From positions 1 through 29,810 of the forward strand of contig JAFGOB010000027.1 of assembly GCA_016926695.1 (NCBI GenBank): a stretch of 29,810 nucleotides of DNA. The letters are read 5' to 3'. Source of the DNA: Dehalococcoidales bacterium. GTDB taxonomy: Bacteria > Chloroflexota > Dehalococcoidia > Dehalococcoidales > UBA3254. This document shows, piece after piece, positions 16,122-23,155 of this stretch; position 1 is the stretch's first letter, and each line of letters begins with the position of its first letter. The position numbers and the translations under genes are program-made. The notes under the pieces were generated by a model that saw only the letters and a program-made list of their open reading frames with translations, had not been told where the DNA came from and did not search any database.

Positions 16122-16919
16122 ATGGAAGTAACAAGATGGTGGCCGCAACAGGTATTTGATCGGACTCGCCTTATCGAGAATGATACCTGCGATATTTGTG
16201 GGTATGAAAAAGTGGTTGTTGTATCCTTTTCCCCTTTTTGGGATGAGAAGATGGAATTCTCTCACCAGTACTGCCAATCCTGTCTTTATCAGGGTCTTGA
16301 GCGAATGAAAGTGAATAGCAACGAGACAACAGACCAGATACGCCAACGACAGCAAGAAACGGAAAAAGAAGGGCACAATCGACTCGCTTCATATCGACTG
16401 GCTGATATTCCAAAGGATAACGCCTTGCCTGTATGCCTGGAAATATCCCGGTTCAACAATAAGGGAGAAGGTATGGTACCAGTAAGCAACGAAAAGGCTG
16501 AAATCAGACTATTTGCTCGCGGTGGTAGTGTCTGCTTCGAAGTTTATCGAGGTGGATTGGAATTTCTAGGATTATTTCTAACTCCAGCTCAAGCCGAACG
16601 TCTCGTCAAGCGTTTGGAAAACCAGCTTAAAACGGGCAATCGAGACCTGCATTTTGGAGTGATTATACCCTGGTCGCAAAATGTGAATGTCAGTATTGGG
16701 GTTTCATGGAAGCACGGACTGACGATGCAACTCCATACTTACGAAAAGATCAATCGTACTTACGAATTTAAGGTCACTTCTGCCATCTACTGGAAACTTG
16801 ACTTTGTGGCTGGTGAAGCCCGAGTCGAATGGGAAACAGAGAATCGTCCGAAAATAATCCATGCGGATGAGTTGGATAGAATAAAGACCGCACAATTCAG
16901 AGAGCACTGGATAGACTAG
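16122..16919 (+). CDS. Hypothetical protein with N-terminal zinc-binding cysteines
   Basis: 265 residues. Near the N-terminus CDICGYE and YCQSCLYQ form a four-Cys knuckle (about 23-54), followed by a charged helical stretch around 70-85. The C-terminal part is beta-rich (IRLFARGGSVCFEVYRGGLE; VNVSIGVSWKHGLTMQL). No family recognised. ATG 16122 follows GGGAGGTGAT. It lies between the J-domain and AAA+ genes, which suggests a shared function, but nothing in the sequence proves one. Confidence 0.8.
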   Translation: MEVTRWWPQQVFDRTRLIENDTCDICGYEKVVVVSFSPFWDEKMEFSHQYCQSCLYQGLERMKVNSNETTDQIRQRQQETEKEGHNRLASYRLADIPKDNALPVCLEISRFNNKGEGMVPVSNEKAEIRLFARGGSVCFEVYRGGLEFLGLFLTPAQAERLVKRLENQLKTGNRDLHFGVIIPWSQNVNVSIGVSWKHGLTMQLHTYEKINRTYEFKVTSAIYWKLDFVAGEARVEWETENRPKIIHADELDRIKTAQFREHWID

Positions 16920-16929
16920 GAGGTTATTC

Positions 16930-17859
16930 ATGAAGGAGGGAGACATCGATTTACTTACTGAGATTGCTCATTTTGAGGATACTCACGACATGGAGAAAGA
17001 GTTCCGGAATGGTTGGTGTTGGCGGCATGTCCGCATCTGGCCTGCCACTCTGAGCCGTCTTTTCAAGGACGGCTACCTGGATAACGTGTTCCGCTCCAAC
17101 TCCTACACCGGATACCGGTTGAGTGAACTCGGAAAAGAAGTAGCCATAAGACTATCCGAAAACAATGATGAAACAGGTGGTTTCGAAATTAATCCATCGT
17201 TAGAAATCGACGATAGTATTTTCAACGATATTATCGGTCATGAAGATGAGAAAGAGCTTCTGACTGCCTGTCTCCTTACAGAAAAACCAGTTCACGTACT
17301 ATTAGCTGGACCACCAGCTCTGGCTAAAAGCCTTTTCCTGTGGGATATCGAGAGGGTAGCAGGAGAAAACGCTATCTGGCTGGTCGGATCCGCAACATCC
17401 AAAGCAGGTCTCTGGGACGTAGTGGCTGAGCGACAGCCACAGGTACTGTTAATCGACGAACTCGACAAAATGAACGCTGTGGACACAGCCGCTTTGCTTT
17501 CGATGATGGAAGGAGGGCGACTGGTTCGAGCCAAGCGCGGAAGAGAATTAAACCTCTCTAACCAGCTACGCGTGGTGGCTGCGTCCAATCGTTTTGAGAA
17601 ACTTTCACCAGAATTAAAGTCCAGGTTTGCCATAAGAAAACTTAAAGCATACAACCGGCGTGATTTCTTAGCGGTGGTAAAGGGAGTGCTGGTTACCCAT
17701 GAAGGAGTGGACGAAAAACAGGCTGATGAAATAGCGAGAGGGTTAGATGGAATCAGCCAGGATGTCAGGGACGCGGTACGAGTAGCCAGGTTGGCTCCAA
17801 GGCTTGGAATACAGAATGCGATCAGGCTGATTATTGGAGGTGATGAAACTGAAAAATGA
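16930..17859 (+). CDS. MoxR/RuvB-like AAA+ ATPase with N-terminal winged-helix-like region
   Basis: 309 residues. Residues 1 to about 85 look like a winged helix (WRHVRIWPATLSRLFKDGYL, GYRLSELGKEVA). The AAA+ core has GHEDEKELL before the P-loop, Walker A GPPALAKS at 127-134, Walker B LLIDELDKM at about 174-182, sensor-1 VAASNRF and an Arg-finger-like LKSRFAIR. It is closest to MoxR/MCM-type remodelling ATPases, not to the FtsK/HerA or terminase packaging ATPases. It is the only ATPase besides the replication helicase, so it is a candidate for DNA remodelling, replication or assembly. AGGAGG precedes ATG 16930. Confidence 0.88.
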   Translation: MKEGDIDLLTEIAHFEDTHDMEKEFRNGWCWRHVRIWPATLSRLFKDGYLDNVFRSNSYTGYRLSELGKEVAIRLSENNDETGGFEINPSLEIDDSIFNDIIGHEDEKELLTACLLTEKPVHVLLAGPPALAKSLFLWDIERVAGENAIWLVGSATSKAGLWDVVAERQPQVLLIDELDKMNAVDTAALLSMMEGGRLVRAKRGRELNLSNQLRVVAASNRFEKLSPELKSRFAIRKLKAYNRRDFLAVVKGVLVTHEGVDEKQADEIARGLDGISQDVRDAVRVARLAPRLGIQNAIRLIIGGDETEK

Positions 17860-18010
17860 ACGGTTAGACAAATTCGACGGGGTGACCGGTGGGTATGGAA
17901 ATCAGCCTCGGAACAAGGCGTTCTACCCGTGGTTGGCAACCAACCATTTAGCTTCGAGAGAACGACCACTGGTTGGAACTCACAGGCTTGATGGTGAAAT
18001 CGATAATTAA
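17843..18010 (+). CDS. Possible small protein overlapping the AAA+ gene
   Basis: 55 codons open from ATG 17843, beginning MKLKNERLDKFDGV and containing NKAFYPWLATNHL. It overlaps the AAA+ 3' end by 17 bases and ends 32 bases before the next gene. TTGGAGG lies only two bases before the ATG, which is closer than ideal. It fills an otherwise empty gap in a tightly packed operon, but there is no family support. Confidence 0.35.
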   Translation: MKLKNERLDKFDGVTGGYGNQPRNKAFYPWLATNHLASRERPLVGTHRLDGEIDN

Positions 18011-18042
18011 CCGGTTAGCTTCGGTGGTTGAAAGGAGAAAAA

Positions 18043-18819
18043 ATGGATGACGACTTTTTACAGCAGGTAAAGGAATTACATGAAAAAGGATTATCTCAAC
18101 GAGATATCGCGGAACGATTGGGGGTCAAACGGAACCGGATACAATCAGCCCTTAAGAAGCTATATCCACCTGAAGACAGCAAAGACCTGGTGCCGGTTGA
18201 CCAGGTCCGGGCTATTATCCAGGAGGAGTTTAAGAAAGTCCGAGAGGAAGACAATGAAAACGAAGGGCGATTTCCCATGGTACGGAAGTGGGGCGGTGGT
18301 ATGGAGACAATTGCCTCAGAAGCCATCCTCAAGCAGTACATGAGAGGAAGTCCGGAAGAAGAACTTGAGTTAAGAGCGATCATGAAGTTTCGAGCGGCCA
18401 TGCTCATGGTAATGGACCTGGTTAACATCCAGAAGGGTAACGCAGAAGCTGATGCCGAGAGAATGATGCCGATCCTCAGGCTGATGAAAGAAACCAGGGA
18501 AGAACAGGATGCCGCCGCGGCCAGAGCCAGGTCATCAAGTGAGGAAATCGCCGACCGGGCAGCTCATCAGACCGCCTCTGAAATTTATGAGATAGTATCC
18601 CAGAACACCTCCAGGATAAACGACTCGATCAACCAGATCCGGCAGGTGCTGGGCGAAAAGGACGATAATCCTTTCGCCCAGTTTGTCACTTCGGTCAACT
18701 CAATGCAGCAGATGCTGCAGATGTTTGGGCTGGCTACACCTGGCATGGCGGGATTACAGAGTGGCGGCCAGGCAGACCAGTGGCAGCCGCTGCCAATCAC
18801 CCGTAAGAAAAAGGAATAG
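18043..18819 (+). CDS. HTH protein with helical C-terminal region, function unknown
   Basis: 258 residues. The N-terminus has a sigma-factor/resolvase-type helix-turn-helix, HEKGLSQRDIAERLGVKRNR (about 11-30). The middle is charged and helical (GSPEEELELRAIMKFRAAML, then an Ala/Arg/Glu helix around 155-190). The C-terminus is Gln/Met/Gly-rich (NSMQQMLQMFGL). It could bind DNA during packaging or partition, and small terminases have a similar HTH-plus-helix shape, but no large terminase is present, so I do not assign that. Start ATG 18043 follows AAAGGAG; an upstream GTG at 18028 overlaps the ribosome binding site. Confidence 0.78.
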   Translation: MDDDFLQQVKELHEKGLSQRDIAERLGVKRNRIQSALKKLYPPEDSKDLVPVDQVRAIIQEEFKKVREEDNENEGRFPMVRKWGGGMETIASEAILKQYMRGSPEEELELRAIMKFRAAMLMVMDLVNIQKGNAEADAERMMPILRLMKETREEQDAAAARARSSSEEIADRAAHQTASEIYEIVSQNTSRINDSINQIRQVLGEKDDNPFAQFVTSVNSMQQMLQMFGLATPGMAGLQSGGQADQWQPLPITRKKKE

Positions 18820-18834
18820 AAAGGAGAAAGTAAC

Positions 18835-19116
18835 ATGCTAGACCAGTTTCAACAGATGTTCGAGAGTCCCCAGGCTCGTGAGATGGTGTTCAAGATGATA
18901 GCCCAGCAGGTTGCCCAGGCGCCTCCGGAGCGGAGAGAAGCTCTTTCCCGAGTAACGGTTACTCTCGAAAGGACGTCAAGGGGATTGCATCTCGATGTCA
19001 GTCCTTCCGATGATGCTGATATCGAGGAAGTGATAAAGAACGCCATCGATGGCTGGACCGAGATGGTGGCTAAAGGCTTTCAGTCAATGGGATTCCAGGT
19101 GGAGATAGTCGAGTGA
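18835..19116 (+). CDS. Small hypothetical protein
   Basis: 93 residues. The N-terminal half is helical and Gln/Ala-rich (QAREMVFKMIAQQVAQAP); the C-terminal half has RVTVTLERTSRGLHLDVSPS and an amphipathic helix. No signal peptide or membrane segment. AAAGGAG lies 9 bases before ATG 18835. Its stop overlaps the next start (TGATG), so it is coupled to the membrane protein downstream. No family recognised. Confidence 0.75.
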   Translation: MLDQFQQMFESPQAREMVFKMIAQQVAQAPPERREALSRVTVTLERTSRGLHLDVSPSDDADIEEVIKNAIDGWTEMVAKGFQSMGFQVEIVE

Positions 19117-19400
19117 TGTATCCTGCTACCAATCCATATCAAGCCGCGTGGGATATTTACTATCCACTGAGAGTTGTCCTTTTTATAGGACTTCTTTCTA
19201 TCGGCTATATACTGAGCCGTCAGGAACTTGCAGACACCGGTAGCAAGAATTTCCCGCAAATGGATCCCGGAGAAATTGATTCTTTCGGTGTTTTACCATG
19301 GCAGAGGACAGCTTCCCGAAAAGCGGTTGAAAGATATACTGATGCTCAGGACAGGAAGTGGCAGAGGTGGAACGAAGCCATGTTCGAGAGGAAAGATTGA
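19116..19400 (+). CDS. Small single-pass membrane protein
   Basis: About 94 residues. One hydrophobic segment (about 18-34, LRVVLFIGLLSIGYIL) follows a short aromatic N-terminus (NPYQAAWDIYYP); the C-terminal 60 residues are polar and Arg/Trp-rich. ATG 19116 overlaps the preceding stop and its own stop overlaps the next start, so three genes (18835, 19116, 19400) form a coupled chain. No family recognised. Confidence 0.75.
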   Translation: MYPATNPYQAAWDIYYPLRVVLFIGLLSIGYILSRQELADTGSKNFPQMDPGEIDSFGVLPWQRTASRKAVERYTDAQDRKWQRWNEAMFERKD

Positions 19401-19588
19401 TGCCGATTAAGGTGAAACGAGGTCTCTTTAAAGTAGGAGAGTACAGCCTGGCGGTTATTCTACCGAAAGCGTGGGTTGACTACTTCGAGCTCAAGCCGGG
19501 TGACACGGTAGAAATCATTGCCAATGACCACTTGACCATCCGGATTGATGAGGAGGTGTTGGAGAAAGACCATGATGACTCGAACTAA
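19400..19588 (+). CDS. AbrB/SpoVT/MazE-type DNA-binding protein
   Basis: 62 residues with the swapped-hairpin AbrB pattern: KVKRGLFKVGEYSLAVILPK, then FELKPGDTVEIIAN and LTIRIDE. Such proteins bind DNA as dimers and act as transition regulators or antitoxins. No toxin gene follows, so a regulatory role is more likely: it is the last early gene before the double terminator and could control the late switch. ATG 19400 overlaps the previous stop (TGATG). Confidence 0.8.
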   Translation: MPIKVKRGLFKVGEYSLAVILPKAWVDYFELKPGDTVEIIANDHLTIRIDEEVLEKDHDDSN

Positions 19589-19609
19589 AGTATGAACGTA
19601 CGTAAAATC

Positions 19610-19638
19610 TTGACAGACTGAGGGTGTGGAATTACTCT
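19610..19638 (+). promoter_or_regulatory. Putative promoter directly ahead of a terminator hairpin
   Basis: TTGACA at 19610-19615 and a 17-base spacer to TACTCT (19633-19638); the -35 is perfect, the -10 weak. Initiation near 19645 would run straight into the hairpin at 19647-19689, giving a very short RNA unless termination is prevented. A palindrome ACGTACGT lies just upstream (about 19596-19603). Confidence 0.4.
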
Positions 19639-19646
19639 TGAACTGT

Positions 19647-19694
19647 AAGCCCTGAGAGTATAACCGGTGAAGACTGGCTCTCAGGGCTTTTTTC
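19647..19694 (+). terminator. Terminator hairpin 1 at the early/late boundary
   Basis: Perfect 12-bp stem, 19647-19658 (AAGCCCTGAGAG) with 19678-19689, a 19-base loop, then TTTTTC. Confidence 0.85.
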
Positions 19695-19718
19695 ATCGGT
19701 AGCTCTCGGGCTTACACC

Positions 19719-19770
19719 AAAAGGGGTTAGCAACCTGGAACCGGGAGGGGTTCAGGCTAACCCCTTTTTC
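19719..19770 (+). terminator. Terminator hairpin 2 at the early/late boundary
   Basis: Perfect 13-bp stem, 19719-19731 (AAAAGGGGTTAGC) with 19756-19768, a 24-base loop, ending in CCCCTTTTTCC. It lies 30 bases after hairpin 1. I see no good promoter between it and the first late gene, although a small hairpin CCCGG/CCGGG is present near 19807-19823. Confidence 0.8.
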
Positions 19771-19846
19771 CTTTCCAGGCCAGGTTGCACCACCCTCTTA
19801 ATAATCCCGGCCGCGACCGGGTAAAGACAAATAAGGAGGTGCCCAT

Positions 19847-20059
19847 ATGGGTAAATACGCAAGCTGGGCCGAGTTCGAGAGAAACGTTCCCACCACCTAC
19901 GAACAGAGAGCTACTCCCGAAGCTTACCGCACCGGTATGAACGGCATTGCCCCTACCGGAATGACCGTTAAAGAAGGGCGCGTCAACCACTACCGCGACG
20001 GTGTTCATGGCAAGGGTGAAGATGTAGTCGACGGCTACAAGCGCGCCATGTTCGAGTAG
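19847..20059 (+). CDS. First late-operon protein, small and soluble, unknown
   Basis: 70 residues, beginning MGKYASWAEFERNVPTTYEQ, then TGMNGIAPTGMTVKEGRVNH and ending DGYKRAMFE. It is polar with no membrane segment or known motif. AAGGAGGTG seven bases before ATG 19847 is one of the strongest ribosome binding sites in the window, so it is probably abundant: a structural or assembly protein is plausible. A GC-rich hairpin (CGCCGTCGCGGCG) lies in the 145-base gap after it. Confidence 0.75.
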   Translation: MGKYASWAEFERNVPTTYEQRATPEAYRTGMNGIAPTGMTVKEGRVNHYRDGVHGKGEDVVDGYKRAMFE

Positions 20060-20205
20060 TTACTTAATACCTGGTGTAATTCCGGGTACCACCTTGAAAC
20101 GGTTTGTCGCCGTCGCGGCGGCGGTAAATCGATAACTTACCCGAGAAAACACCATGTTTAAGCAACACCTGGCTCCAATTACTTACAAGGAGGACACAAG
20201 GAAAG

Positions 20206-20409
20206 ATGTTCAAAGCACAACAGGTAACCGGACCGGTAGCGCCCGGGCAATACGGCCCCATGCAGGTAAGCGGTCCCTCTGCTTACTACCCGACACAGAC
20301 TACTGATCCCACCGGGGGAATATTCACCGCCATGATGCCGATAATCATGATGGTGATGATGATGGCTATGATCATGCCGATGATGAAGGGCGTTACCGCC
20401 AAAGAGTAA
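20206..20409 (+). CDS. Small Met-rich membrane protein, paralogue 1
   Basis: 67 residues. A Gln/Pro/Tyr-rich soluble N-terminus (MFKAQQVTGPVAPGQYGPMQ, then AYYPTQTTD) is followed by a hydrophobic helix at about 39-60, in which 11 of the 18 residues from 43 to 60 are Met (AMMPIIMMVMMMAMIMPMMK), and then a short basic tail. It is paralogous to the next gene. With its strong ribosome binding site (AAGGAGGACAC) it looks like an abundant integral membrane component, such as a virion-membrane or coat protein. No family recognised. Confidence 0.8.
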   Translation: MFKAQQVTGPVAPGQYGPMQVSGPSAYYPTQTTDPTGGIFTAMMPIIMMVMMMAMIMPMMKGVTAKE

Positions 20410-20444
20410 ATAATAAACCGATCCTATTAAGGAGGAAAGAATCG

Positions 20445-20645
20445 ATGTTTGAAACACAGCAATTTTCCGGACAGCAAGTAAGGCCTCAGCAGTACCAGTA
20501 CGGTACGGTATCGGGTTACTACCCGCAACAGACCGACCAGATGACCAGCATGTTCTCGGCGATGATGCCGATGATCATGATGGTAATGATGATGGCTATC
20601 CTGATGCCTATGATGAAGGGCGTAACCGGCTCCAGTAAGTCCTAG
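20445..20645 (+). CDS. Small Met-rich membrane protein, paralogue 2
   Basis: 66 residues with the same plan as the preceding gene: Gln-rich N-terminus (MFETQQFSGQQVRPQQYQYG, then YYPQQTDQ) and Met-rich helix at about 37-58 (AMMPMIMMVMMMAILMPMMK). The helix is the most conserved part, the N-terminus the most changed. AAGGAGGAAAG precedes ATG 20445. Tandem duplication of a small membrane protein is common for particle components. Confidence 0.8.
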   Translation: MFETQQFSGQQVRPQQYQYGTVSGYYPQQTDQMTSMFSAMMPMIMMVMMMAILMPMMKGVTGSSKS

Positions 20646-20679
20646 CCGGAGGTGAAATCTTAAAGGAGGATAAAATCTT

Positions 20680-21390
20680 ATGACTGAAAAAATCCAGGCA
20701 CAGCAGTATCCCGGCTATCCGGGGACACGGCCTCCCAAGGGATGGGTACCTCCGCTGGACGCAGTACTCTCACTCCAGGGTGTCTTCGATAACGAAAATG
20801 GCTACTGGGTAGGTTTCCCGCTGCAGGCACTTTCCGAGCAGCTGGTTCTGGCGGAGAAACAGCATGCCCTGGACAGGATCGATCCCAGGAACGGCTTTGT
20901 CAGTATTACTGTACCCATCGGTACCGCTGTCGGCGCCCAGATAACCGGTGAGATCGAGGTACCAGAAAATGAGATATGGTACCTGAGAAACCACGAGATC
21001 CGCGTTCATCATCAGGCGGCTCTGACTGCCGGAGACTTATTTTGTAACTTCCGTGTCTCCCGTTTTCCGAGTAACGATGACGTGGACAAGATGTATTACC
21101 ACAGCGGTGACCGACTCGTCGCTACCCAGGCGCTGATTGCCGGGGGTGATGTCGTTGACCATGACTGGATATTTGTCGGAGCCTATTGGGACGGTGCTTC
21201 AGAAATAAAGGTTTACCGGGATGTCGTCAGAGACTTTGCCGATCCCGATGAGCTGGGCACTGCTTTGAGGCTCATCGGAGGAGACAAACTGACCCTGGTA
21301 GCTACGGGAGAAACAGCGGCTATTACCGGCGGTGCTGTTACGGTCGACCTGACGGTGTGGGGACTCAGGGGCAAGAGACTGGTCGAATAG
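20680..21390 (+). CDS. Beta-rich late protein with QQ leader; candidate capsid or surface protein
   Basis: 236 residues. The N-terminus MTEKIQAQQYPGYPGTRPPK shares the Gln/Tyr/Pro leader of the membrane proteins but has no membrane helix. The rest alternates beta strands: FVSITVPIGTAVGAQITGEI, ENEIWYLRNHEIRVHH, DHDWIFVGAYWDGAS, GGAVTVDLTVWGLRG. Size and strand content are compatible with a single jelly-roll-type capsid protein, but no sequence signature proves it. AAAGGAGGATAAA before ATG 20680 indicates strong expression. It is the best capsid candidate in the window; a surface or attachment protein is the alternative. Confidence 0.75.
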   Translation: MTEKIQAQQYPGYPGTRPPKGWVPPLDAVLSLQGVFDNENGYWVGFPLQALSEQLVLAEKQHALDRIDPRNGFVSITVPIGTAVGAQITGEIEVPENEIWYLRNHEIRVHHQAALTAGDLFCNFRVSRFPSNDDVDKMYYHSGDRLVATQALIAGGDVVDHDWIFVGAYWDGASEIKVYRDVVRDFADPDELGTALRLIGGDKLTLVATGETAAITGGAVTVDLTVWGLRGKRLVE

Positions 21391-21407
21391 GTATAGGGAG
21401 GTGAATC

Positions 21408-21917
21408 ATGCCCTATACCTTCGTACCGCCGGGTTATAAGGCTGTCCTGATCGGGCAGGCTTCAGTAATAGAGGACCTGGGCACCTTTACTCCGCTTGAA
21501 GAAAGTGCGGAAGAAGGTGCCCTCGTCTTGATGAAGCTTGAATTCACCGAGGATCTTATTAAAGAAAGATTGAAAGAACTTGAGCTAGCCTGTCGAGATG
21601 CCGGTATCGAATCCTGGCCAGGTAGTGAATTCTATGTTTATGCTGATGAACCTTCATCGACCGTCTATCTTGTCTGGCAGAAAGGTTTAGCCTGGCTGCC
21701 GATTATCCTGGGGATCCTGGCAACGGTGATATTGCCTCCACTTCTCACTGCCGGTATCTGGTTTATACTGCCTGATTCCCTGAAAAGTCTCATTTCCACT
21801 CTGATTAACATGGGAATGATGCTGCTCGTGATGTGGCTGATGATGAGTGTGATGAAACCGATGTTGAAGTCAGATAACAAGGCACCGAAACAAATAGAGG
21901 AACGATCCAATGAATGA
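21408..21917 (+). CDS. Membrane protein with soluble N-terminal domain
   Basis: 169 residues. An alpha/beta soluble part (1 to about 93, MPYTFVPPGYKAVLIGQASV, then FYVYADEPSSTVYLVW) is followed by two hydrophobic helices (about 95-118, LPIILGILATVILPPLLTAG, and 125-150, INMGMMLLVMWLMMSVMKPM); the second is Met-rich like the small paralogues. The C-terminus is charged. GGGAGGTGAATC precedes ATG 21408. It overlaps the next gene by 8 bases. No family recognised. Confidence 0.8.
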   Translation: MPYTFVPPGYKAVLIGQASVIEDLGTFTPLEESAEEGALVLMKLEFTEDLIKERLKELELACRDAGIESWPGSEFYVYADEPSSTVYLVWQKGLAWLPIILGILATVILPPLLTAGIWFILPDSLKSLISTLINMGMMLLVMWLMMSVMKPMLKSDNKAPKQIEERSNE

Positions 21918-22089
21918 GTTTCAACCACAGCAAGTTTACGGTTATAACTCACTTACCTATCAACCTCAGTTCCTGCAGACGGCGGTCAGTGGAATCATCG
22001 GTATTGCCATGGTAATTGCAGTTGGAGCCTGGGCGTTTTCTATTGCCAGGAAAGCGTTTAAGGGAGAGGAGGTTGAGTTTCCATTATGA
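21910..22089 (+). CDS. Small membrane protein with QQ leader
   Basis: 59 residues: MNEFQPQQVYGYNSLTYQPQ, then a hydrophobic helix (about 25-45, AVSGIIGIAMVIAVGAWAFS) and a basic/acidic tail ending VEFPL. It has the same leader-plus-helix plan as 20206 and 20445 but a normal, not Met-rich, helix. AGAGGAA lies seven bases before ATG 21910. It overlaps the previous gene by 8 bases and the next by 4 (ATGA), so all three are coupled. Confidence 0.8.
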   Translation: MNEFQPQQVYGYNSLTYQPQFLQTAVSGIIGIAMVIAVGAWAFSIARKAFKGEEVEFPL

Positions 22090-22607
22090 GCCCACAAATT
22101 TTAGCGACAGCCGGCAACCTGGGAGATATTTTCTGGGATCTCGCTCCGTCGATTGTTTATTCACCAGGTTTCGACCTTGGCTGTCAGATCTACGTGGCTA
22201 ATCCCACCGATATTGAAAAAGAGTATGCCCTTATAGCCCGTCTCTCCCGTGACACTGTGGTGCTAAGTGAGGAAGCCCTGCCAGTGTTTGGTTACACCTG
22301 GTTTAAGGTTGACCCGGGAGACTTTATTACGCTGAAGGGATCTCTCCGCTTCGCTGAGTCTAATGCCGAATTAACGGTCTCACTCGTTGAACGGGAGAGC
22401 GAAGAGGTAACCGATACCGTAGCCACCATTCTGATAGCGCCAACGACTGCTTCCCTGCCACCAGCCTGGCCGATAACGTCAACAACCACTACTACCACCG
22501 ACTCAATGTCGCTGATGGCGCCGCTGTTAATGATGGCTACGCTGGGAATGGTGATAGTCTCTACATCCAAATATGAGGAGCAGGATAGAGAACTGACTGC
22601 CAAATAG
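22086..22607 (+). CDS. Membrane-anchored beta-domain protein with Thr-rich stalk
   Basis: 173 residues. The N-terminal 125 residues form a beta-sandwich-like domain (GFDLGCQIYVANPTDIEKEY, FKVDPGDFITLKGSLRF, ELTVSLVERE). A Pro/Thr linker of seven consecutive Ser/Thr residues or more follows (TSTTTTTTDS), then a hydrophobic Met-containing helix (about 142-160, LMAPLLMMATLGMVIV) and a polar tail. Domain, stalk and C-terminal anchor suggest a protein projecting from a membrane. ATG 22086 overlaps the upstream stop; GGAGAGGAGG lies before it. Confidence 0.8.
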   Translation: MSPQILATAGNLGDIFWDLAPSIVYSPGFDLGCQIYVANPTDIEKEYALIARLSRDTVVLSEEALPVFGYTWFKVDPGDFITLKGSLRFAESNAELTVSLVERESEEVTDTVATILIAPTTASLPPAWPITSTTTTTTDSMSLMAPLLMMATLGMVIVSTSKYEEQDRELTAK

Positions 22608-22616
22608 GAGAGAAGA

Positions 22617-23051
22617 ATGCCAGGCGGGTTTTACATAGAAGGGAAAAAGGAGAAGATCGACATATCGGTTCTGGTAGCTGCGGTCGCTGAACTGGAAGCT
22701 AAGTTCAACAGTCTCATTTTCGACTCTCCGATCGAATCTACCGTTGTGATGGACGGCACCGAACAGGTGCTTGTTGAGCAGACCGATGGTGTCAGCTCTT
22801 TGCTTGAAGGCTACGTTGATATGAGTAACATGACTGGAGGCGACATCATCGTTATCCGCCAGTATATGAAGATCAAAACCGGTGGAGACTATGTGAAGTA
22901 CGCCGAAGAGACATACACCGGTGCCCAACCTACTCCCCTGGTTTATATATCAGCAAAACCAGCCAATATCGCTGTTAAGGTGACTGCTGAGCAGACCGCC
23001 GGGGTGCACCGGTCCCTGGATTGTCAATTCAGCCGGCGGAGGGAAGCGTAA
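22617..23051 (+). CDS. Beta-rich late protein, paralogue 1 of a duplicated domain
   Basis: 144 residues. After a short helical start (ISVLVAAVAELEAKFNSLIF) comes a domain of about 105 residues, IESTVVMDGTEQVLVEQTDG, DIIVIRQYMKIKTGGDYVKY, VKVTAEQTAGVHRSLDCQF. It closely repeats in the next gene (23156-23707). The domain is strand-rich and ends in a basic tail. It is not membrane-bound. TAGGAGAG precedes ATG 22617. A structural or receptor-binding role is inferred from position only. Confidence 0.78.
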   Translation: MPGGFYIEGKKEKIDISVLVAAVAELEAKFNSLIFDSPIESTVVMDGTEQVLVEQTDGVSSLLEGYVDMSNMTGGDIIVIRQYMKIKTGGDYVKYAEETYTGAQPTPLVYISAKPANIAVKVTAEQTAGVHRSLDCQFSRRREA

Positions 23052-23155
23052 TCTAAAGGATGAGAGAGAAAAGCCAGCACTCAAGTGAAAAGCCACTCTC
23101 AATAACTCACGTTTACCTATATCAATATTTCGTATTACAAAAGGAGGAACACAAA

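Noticed and set aside
18043..18819. Small terminase subunit
   Set aside because: The HTH plus helical region is compatible, but no large terminase is present in the element and no specific motif was seen, so I left the function open.
19400..19588. Toxin-antitoxin pair with the AbrB-like protein as antitoxin
   Set aside because: No toxin-sized gene is adjacent; terminators follow directly and the upstream neighbour is a small membrane protein without toxin motifs.
20155..20325. Open frame from ATG 20155 overlapping the first Met-rich protein gene
   Set aside because: It runs out of frame through the strong ribosome binding site and coding region of 20206-20409, has no own ribosome binding site, and shows no conserved features.
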